Assembly (NCBI GenBank): GCA_028293095.1
Contig: JAQGPK010000153.1
Location: 1 to 12,121 of the forward strand
Reading direction: 5' to 3'
DNA from: Chlamydiia bacterium
GTDB lineage: Bacteria; Chlamydiota; Chlamydiia; Chlamydiales; FEN-1388
Length of the DNA: 12,121 nucleotides
Below the pieces are notes generated by a model, which did not search any database, was not told the DNA's origin, and saw nothing but the letters and a program-made list of their open reading frames with translations. Positions 8,584-12,121 of the stretch are shown piece by piece; within the stretch, counting starts at the first letter, position 1, and each line of letters opens with the position of its first letter. Both the position numbers and the translations under genes were made by a program.

Positions 8584-8612
8584 ATTATAATTTAAATTAT
8601 ATTAAAAGTCAA
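8584..8612 (-). promoter_or_regulatory. Near-consensus sigma-70-type promoter for the 1799-residue gene
   Basis: On the minus strand TTGACT (8612-8607) is followed by a 17-base spacer and TATAAT (8589-8584), one mismatch from consensus over both hexamers. Predicted transcription start is near 8577, giving a leader of about 25 bases before the ATG at 8552. Flanking DNA from about 8560 to 8660 is extremely AT-rich. In such DNA a chance TATAAT is easy, but the correctly spaced TTGACT makes this credible. Confidence 0.6.
8586..8601. repeat. 16-base perfect palindrome overlapping the -10 element
   Basis: TATAATTTAAATTATA reads the same on both strands and covers most of the -10 and the adjacent spacer of the giant-gene promoter. 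It could be an operator half-site pair or simply a product of the AT-rich composition. Confidence 0.4.
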
Positions 8613-8674
8613 TTAATTTAATTAAAAATTAACTATAAATAAGTAGGATTTTCAAACAAATGAATTATCTAATG

Positions 8675-8696
8675 AAAAGGGATTTTGCCCATTTTT
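8675..8696 (-). terminator. Terminator-like hairpin after the 143-residue gene
   Basis: On the minus strand AAAA-t-GGG-caaaat-CCC-TTTT forms a short stem with one bulged base, starting at the stop codon of the small gene. It is A-flanked and T-flanked, so it could work in both directions. The GC core is only 3 pairs, so strength is doubtful. It would separate the mutase/small-gene transcript from the giant-gene promoter. Confidence 0.4.
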
Positions 8697-9126
8697 AAAA
8701 TACCTGGGGAGCGCCTCTTCTTCTTAAATTTCCTGATTTTGTAGTCTGCACTTCGTGTTTAACCTGTCGTGGTGTGTCACAAAGTATTATTGCCGATCTT
8801 TCTTGTAGTCTTTTCTCAAGTGCTGTAATTGCCGCCAAGCGATCTCTTTTTGGTGGAGACTCAACTGCCGACTCCCGGGACTCTCCAGTTTGTACCTGCA
8901 AAACTCTTTTTTCTTCTACGTCTATTGGTTTCATTGATTGCAACTCTACAGTAGGTGGCGCTTGTATGGCAGCGCCTGCTACATCAATTACCCTTGAATC
9001 TACTTTCTGCTCTCTTCGAGAACACTCTCTAAAAGCTCTCGTTATTTTAGATGCAACTACTTCTGAAACATCAGCTACAACAACAAGTGTTCTGTATAGA
9101 TGTTGGATAGGACTTACTGGAAACAT
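8695..9126 (-). CDS. Small basic low-complexity protein of unknown function (143 aa)
   Basis: ATG at 9126, preceded by GTGAGAG (weak ribosome site), 21 bases after the mutase stop and on the same strand, so probably co-transcribed with it. The protein is Arg/Lys/Glu/Val-rich with no membrane segment, signal peptide or known domain. Residues 56-63 (APPTVELQ) match residues 31-38 of the giant minus-strand protein (APPSIEVQ), and both sit in low-complexity charged leaders. This suggests a stand-alone leader-like protein or the remnant of a larger family member. The opposite strand also carries a 121-codon open frame (8774-9139), which I take as a shadow because this strand has the ribosome site, the operon position and the match. 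Moderate certainty that it is expressed. Confidence 0.55.
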   Translation of the reverse strand: MFPVSPIQHLYRTLVVVADVSEVVASKITRAFRECSRREQKVDSRVIDVAGAAIQAPPTVELQSMKPIDVEEKRVLQVQTGESRESAVESPPKRDRLAAITALEKRLQERSAIILCDTPRQVKHEVQTTKSGNLRRRGAPQVF

Positions 9127-9147
9127 ATTCTCTCACTAAAAAAAATT

Positions 9148-10866
9148 TTAAAAACTCTTCAGCTCTTTTTCAATGGCCGCAGCTTTTGCTGCAGCCTGCT
9201 CTTTGGCTTGATCTAAAGAATGTACAATCGGCTCTTTCAGCATGAGGTAAATCTTTATTTTAGGCTCTGTGCCCGATGGCCTAATAATGATTTTACTCTC
9301 ATCCTCCAGCACAAAAATTAACACATCTGATACTGGAAACTTACTTTGTTTTTTAAAGTCTTGCAAGTCCTTTACCGCAATACCTATAAATGATTTTGGA
9401 GGGTGATCACGGAGCATATTCATGAACTTTGCTTGCGCCTCTTTCCCCTCTTTACTCTCTTCGAATTTTAATGAAACTAGATGTTCTAAATAGTAGCCAT
9501 ACTGGTTGTACAGAGCATCTAATAGGTCAACTAATGTTTTCCCTTGACGTTTTGCTTGTAGTGCGATTTCTGCAATCAGACAGCTTGCAGTCACTGCATC
9601 TTTGTCACGAGTAAAAGTGCCTAACAGAAAGCCGCAGGACTCTTCCCCTCCAAAGATATACTTATAGCCATCAGACTCTTCTTCCCAAGTGCGAATCTTT
9701 TCTGCAATATACTTAAAGCCCGGCAGCACATCGAAGCAAGTCCCTTGATGCGCCTCTGCAACCACTCGAAAAAGCTCTGAGGTTACTATCGATTTGATAA
9801 ACGCGCTCTTTGTACTCTTCTTGATTTGCTGACAAATTGCCTCAACTGCGATAACCGCAAATTGACTTCCAGTCAAATGAACAGCTTTTCCTTGATGACG
9901 CACTACCACACCAATGCGGTCACAGTCAGGGTCTGTGGCGATTAAAAGGTCATACTTTTCTTTTATGAGTTTTTGAATGCCTATTTTCAAAGCCTCATCC
10001 TCTTCGGGATTGGGTGAATGAGCTGTTGGAAAATTGCCATCAGGCTCTTTTTGCTCTTCAACATAGCCAACATTTGTAAATCCAAAGAGAGCAAGGGCTC
10101 GGGGAACCATCGTAATTCCAGTGCCATGTAGATTAGAGTAGAGAATTTGTAACTCGTTGCCATGTTTAAGACTTATCTGAGGATACAGCTCAAGTTGCTG
10201 GATGGACTGTAAGTAGGCCTCATCAACATCTGCCCCAATCAGCTGAATTAATGGAGATGAAAGCGGAGCCATCCGAACTTGGGAGGGCTCTGTGATTTTT
10301 GCAACTTCTTGAATAATTCCTATATCATGCGGTGGCAGTACCTGCGCGCCATCACTCCAGTACACCTTATAGCCATTATATTCTGGAGGGTTATGTGAGG
10401 CTGTCACCATAATTGCTGCCTGGCACTTTTTATAACGACATGCAAACGAGACAAGAGGTGTCGGCCTGAGTGCTTCAAAGAGGAAAACTTTTATATTATT
10501 TCCTGCAAGCACACGCGCTGCACTCATCGCAAATTCACGAGAGTTGTGTCTCGAATCATACCCAATGGCAACACTTGGCTCTAAAATATCACTACAAGTG
10601 CCATGTATATAGTTTGCAAGTCCTTGAGTTGCAGCGCGTACTGTATACTTATTCATACGGTTGGATCCTGGTCCCATAATTCCTCGAAGACCTGCAGTTC
10701 CAAAAGAGAGAGTCGTATAAAAAGCGTCGATAAGATGGTGAGGGTCATCACGTAGCATTTTTTGAATCTGATGCTTTGTTTCTAGATCATAGTCTCCCTG
10801 CAGCCACTTTTCTACTCGCGTTCTAACGTCGCCTTGAAGCGCATCTAATCCTTGAATTATTTCCAC
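9148..10866 (-). CDS. Phosphoglucomutase/phosphomannomutase (alpha-D-phosphohexomutase family)
   Basis: Cytoplasmic enzyme interconverting hexose 1-phosphate and hexose 6-phosphate (glucose and/or mannose), feeding glycogen and sugar-nucleotide synthesis. Start chosen at GTG 10866 (572 aa) because AAAGGAGAGAGG lies just upstream (AAGGAG core 9 bases away) and this gives a family-like N-terminus ahead of LSFGTAGLRGIMG. All four active-site loops are present, numbered from this GTG: TASHNPPEYNGYK with the phospho-serine at 157; metal loop DPDCDRIGVV from 312; sugar-specificity loop GGEESCGF from 406; phosphate-binding RPSGTEPKIKIY from 529. It is longer than the glmM type (about 450 aa) and has the GGEES loop, so it is a PGM/PMM rather than phosphoglucosamine mutase. 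It corresponds to the chlamydial gene often labelled mrsA or pgm; the substrate is not decided by sequence. It is divergent from ribonuclease Z and followed 21 bases later by a small gene. Confidence 0.93.
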   Translation of the reverse strand: MEIIQGLDALQGDVRTRVEKWLQGDYDLETKHQIQKMLRDDPHHLIDAFYTTLSFGTAGLRGIMGPGSNRMNKYTVRAATQGLANYIHGTCSDILEPSVAIGYDSRHNSREFAMSAARVLAGNNIKVFLFEALRPTPLVSFACRYKKCQAAIMVTASHNPPEYNGYKVYWSDGAQVLPPHDIGIIQEVAKITEPSQVRMAPLSSPLIQLIGADVDEAYLQSIQQLELYPQISLKHGNELQILYSNLHGTGITMVPRALALFGFTNVGYVEEQKEPDGNFPTAHSPNPEEDEALKIGIQKLIKEKYDLLIATDPDCDRIGVVVRHQGKAVHLTGSQFAVIAVEAICQQIKKSTKSAFIKSIVTSELFRVVAEAHQGTCFDVLPGFKYIAEKIRTWEEESDGYKYIFGGEESCGFLLGTFTRDKDAVTASCLIAEIALQAKRQGKTLVDLLDALYNQYGYYLEHLVSLKFEESKEGKEAQAKFMNMLRDHPPKSFIGIAVKDLQDFKKQSKFPVSDVLIFVLEDESKIIIRPSGTEPKIKIYLMLKEPIVHSLDQAKEQAAAKAAAIEKELKSF

Positions 10867-10870
10867 AAAT

Positions 10871-10882
10871 CCTCTCTCCTTT
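10871..10882 (-). promoter_or_regulatory. Strong ribosome binding site that decides the mutase start
   Basis: Minus strand AAAGGAGAGAGG followed by ATTT and GTG at 10866. The reading frame is open as far as an ATG at 11076, inside the ribonuclease Z gene, but the upstream codons run antisense to that gene and lack family similarity. Confidence 0.6.
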
Positions 10883-10908
10883 ACACGAGCTCGTTGATCC
10901 GTTATACT
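10880..10908 (+). promoter_or_regulatory. Predicted promoter of ribonuclease Z
   Basis: TTTACA (10880-10885), 17-base spacer, TATACT (10903-10908): one mismatch from consensus in each hexamer. Predicted start near 10915, about 35 bases before the ATG at 10950. The -35 overlaps the mutase ribosome site and the -10 overlaps the mutase -10. Confidence 0.5.
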
Positions 10909-10928
10909 ATTTCGTAACAAAAACTCAA
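10901..10928 (-). promoter_or_regulatory. Predicted promoter of the mutase gene
   Basis: Minus strand TTGAGT (10928-10923), 16-base spacer, TATAAC (10906-10901). Predicted start near 10894, giving a leader of about 28 bases that just accommodates the ribosome site. The -10 overlaps the -10 of the opposing ribonuclease Z promoter. Confidence 0.45.
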
Positions 10929-10949
10929 ACACTTTATGAAGGCCTTCCA

Positions 10950-11861
10950 ATGAGTATCCGTGATCTTGTGATCTTAGGCTCTTCGAGTCAACAGCCAACA
11001 CGCTATCGAAATCACGGCGCCTACCTTGTCCGCTGGAATGATGAGGGTCTGCTATTTGATCCAGGCGAGGGAACACAAAGACAGTTTATCTATGCAGAGA
11101 TTGCCCCACCTGTCGTCAATCGCATCTTCATCTCTCATTTTCATGGCGACCATTGCCTTGGCCTTGGCTCCATGCTCATGCGTCTCAACCTTGATAAAGT
11201 CACCCACCCCATTCACTGCTACTATCCAGCAAGTGGTAAAAAATATTTTGATCGGCTACGCTATGGCACCATCTATCATGAGACCATTCAGGTCATTGAG
11301 CATCCTGTTGATAAAGCAGGGGTTGTGGATGAAACAGAGAATTTTCGAATAGAGGCCACCTTTTTGGAACATGGAATCGATAATCTCGGATGGAAAGTCA
11401 CCGAAAAGGATACTCGCAAATTTGATCGAGAGCTCCTTCATACTCATGGTGTCCATGGTCCTCTCGTCTCTCAACTTGAGAAACAAGGATTTATTGAGAT
11501 TAATGGAAAAAGAATCACACTTGATGAGGTAAGCTCCATCCGTAAAGGCGAGTCAATTGCAGTCGTTATTGATACAAGATTCTGTAAACAAGCGATCGAG
11601 ATTGCAAAAGGGGTGCGCATACTGCTTGCCGAAAGCACCTATCTTGATACAGAGCGCGACCTTGCCTATGCTCATCATCATCTTACTGCAAAAGAGGCGG
11701 CCATCATTGCGCAACAAGCAGGTGCTGAGCAGCTTATTCTGACTCATTTCTCTGCACGTTATTTAAACTTAAAAGAGCTGCAAGATGAAGCCTCTCAAAT
11801 TTTTCCAAACACTCAAGTTGCCGAAGATTTTAAGCGCTTCCCTTTCCCTAAAAAGAAATAG
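10950..11861 (+). CDS. rnz: Ribonuclease Z (tRNA 3' endonuclease)
   Basis: Metallo-beta-lactamase-fold endonuclease that cuts the 3' trailer from tRNA precursors in the cytoplasm. 303 aa, the usual length of the short bacterial form. The substrate loop PTRYRN is near residue 16. The zinc motif HFHGDH spans residues 63-68. Further ligands fit H141 (LEHGI), D208 (VIDTRF) and H266 (LTHFSARY). The flexible-arm Gly-Pro is in GVHGPLVSQL. From memory the protein resembles Chlamydia RNase Z closely along most of its length (SSQQPTR, LLFDPGEGTQRQF, MLMRLNLDKV), which is the best taxonomic marker in the window. ATG at 10950 is preceded by GAAGG at 7 bases, part of a GAAGGCCTTC palindrome (10938-10947). 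It is divergent from the mutase. No other plus-strand gene follows in the window. Confidence 0.96.
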   Translation: MSIRDLVILGSSSQQPTRYRNHGAYLVRWNDEGLLFDPGEGTQRQFIYAEIAPPVVNRIFISHFHGDHCLGLGSMLMRLNLDKVTHPIHCYYPASGKKYFDRLRYGTIYHETIQVIEHPVDKAGVVDETENFRIEATFLEHGIDNLGWKVTEKDTRKFDRELLHTHGVHGPLVSQLEKQGFIEINGKRITLDEVSSIRKGESIAVVIDTRFCKQAIEIAKGVRILLAESTYLDTERDLAYAHHHLTAKEAAIIAQQAGAEQLILTHFSARYLNLKELQDEASQIFPNTQVAEDFKRFPFPKKK

Positions 11862-11910
11862 ATAACAGGGATAAACTAGTTACTTACGGTATTGTTCAAT
11901 TAATTTTTAA

Positions 11911-12121
11911 CACAGAGATCGCAGAGAAAGGAGGAGGAGATAGTATAGGTAGAGGTATATGTTATTTTTTAACGCAAAGAAACACAGAAGACGCAAAGGC
12001 GCAAAGAGTAGCCACACACCGTATAGTGGAGGCTTTTTTAAGTTTTTTTTACCACAGAGAGCACAGAGAGAGAATTAGCTCCTGTTACTAAAAAGGTCGT
12101 TGAATTTTTTAGCGCGAAGAA
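11911..12121. repeat. Clustered CACAGAG/CGCAAAG heptamer repeats in the non-coding 3' flank
   Basis: Four clusters, each preceded by a run of T. The heptamers are at 11911 and 11920; at 11973, 11983, 11992 and 12000; at 12053 and 12062; and the start of another (GCGCGAAGA) runs to the window edge. Spacing is 8-10 bases, mostly 9. Variants are CACAGAG, CGCAGAG, CACAGAA and CGCAAAG. Nothing coding is visible in 11862-12121. The pattern resembles purine-rich intergenic repeats I recall from various environmental bacterial genomes; function unknown. Confidence 0.6.
12010..12039 (+). terminator. Possible intrinsic terminator downstream of ribonuclease Z
   Basis: AGCC-aca-CAC-cgtata-GTG-ga-GGCT followed by six T. 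The stem has 7 pairs split by a small internal loop. It sits about 150 bases after the rnz stop, with repeats on both sides. No better hairpin is seen closer to the stop. Confidence 0.3.

Noticed and set aside
8774..9139. 121-codon open frame on the plus strand
   Set aside because: It lies antisense to the 143-residue gene, shows no ribosome site I trust, and its Ser/Thr/Cys-rich product looks like a reverse-strand shadow. The minus frame has operon position and a match to the neighbouring leader.
11256..11486. 76-codon minus-strand frame inside rnz
   Set aside because: It is fully antisense to the conserved ribonuclease Z coding region and has no family features.
11862..11905. Terminator directly after rnz
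   Set aside because: Only a small AACTAGTT palindrome is present, with no GC stem or adjacent T tract; the later hairpin at 12010 is a better, though weak, candidate.
11911..12068. CRISPR array
   Set aside because: Units are only 7 bases with 1-3 base gaps; there are no 20-40 base repeats, unique spacers or cas genes.
1..12121. tRNA, rRNA or transposase genes
   Set aside because: No cloverleaf arms, rRNA signature stretches, terminal inverted repeats or transposase motifs were recognised by eye.

Overview
The window reads as a chromosomal segment of a Chlamydiota bacterium, most likely one of the environmental (amoeba- or invertebrate-associated) lineages. The main evidence is the ribonuclease Z gene, whose protein looks very close to the chlamydial form from memory. 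The phosphohexomutase also follows the chlamydial pattern, and the DNA is moderately AT-rich. Two very large proteins built from leucine-rich, ankyrin-like and helical repeats fit a host-associated lifestyle. The genus cannot be fixed from the sequence alone.

Layout, left to right. (1) 1-3149, plus strand: the 3' part of a giant gene whose reading frame is open through the left edge. It has tandem repeats of about 143 residues followed by a C-terminal domain of about 625 residues. (2) 3153-8552, minus strand: a 1799-residue protein with a low-complexity leader, five leucine-rich islands (two islands plus the helical linker are duplicated), an ankyrin-like segment, and a C-terminal domain homologous to that of gene 1. 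The two genes converge, with only 3 bases between their stop codons. (3) 8553-8694: a very AT-rich gap with a near-consensus promoter for gene 2 and a terminator-like hairpin. (4) 8695-9126, minus strand: a 143-residue basic, low-complexity protein with a short match to the leader of gene 2. (5) 9148-10866, minus strand: a phosphoglucomutase/phosphomannomutase. (6) 10867-10949: a compact divergent promoter region in which the two -10 elements overlap. (7) 10950-11861, plus strand: ribonuclease Z. (8) 11862-12121: non-coding, with four clusters of a CACAGAG/CGCAAAG heptamer at roughly 9-base spacing and a possible terminator.

The right half is ordinary housekeeping: sugar-phosphate metabolism and tRNA 3' maturation transcribed divergently. 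The small gene 4 probably rides on the mutase transcript. The left half is the unusual part. Two giant proteins share the same tail but carry different repeat-rich heads, and they lie tail to tail. This looks like a modular family that diversifies by head swapping and internal duplication. A role as host-directed effectors is an inference from the repeat types; no signal peptide, membrane segment or enzymatic motif is visible in either.
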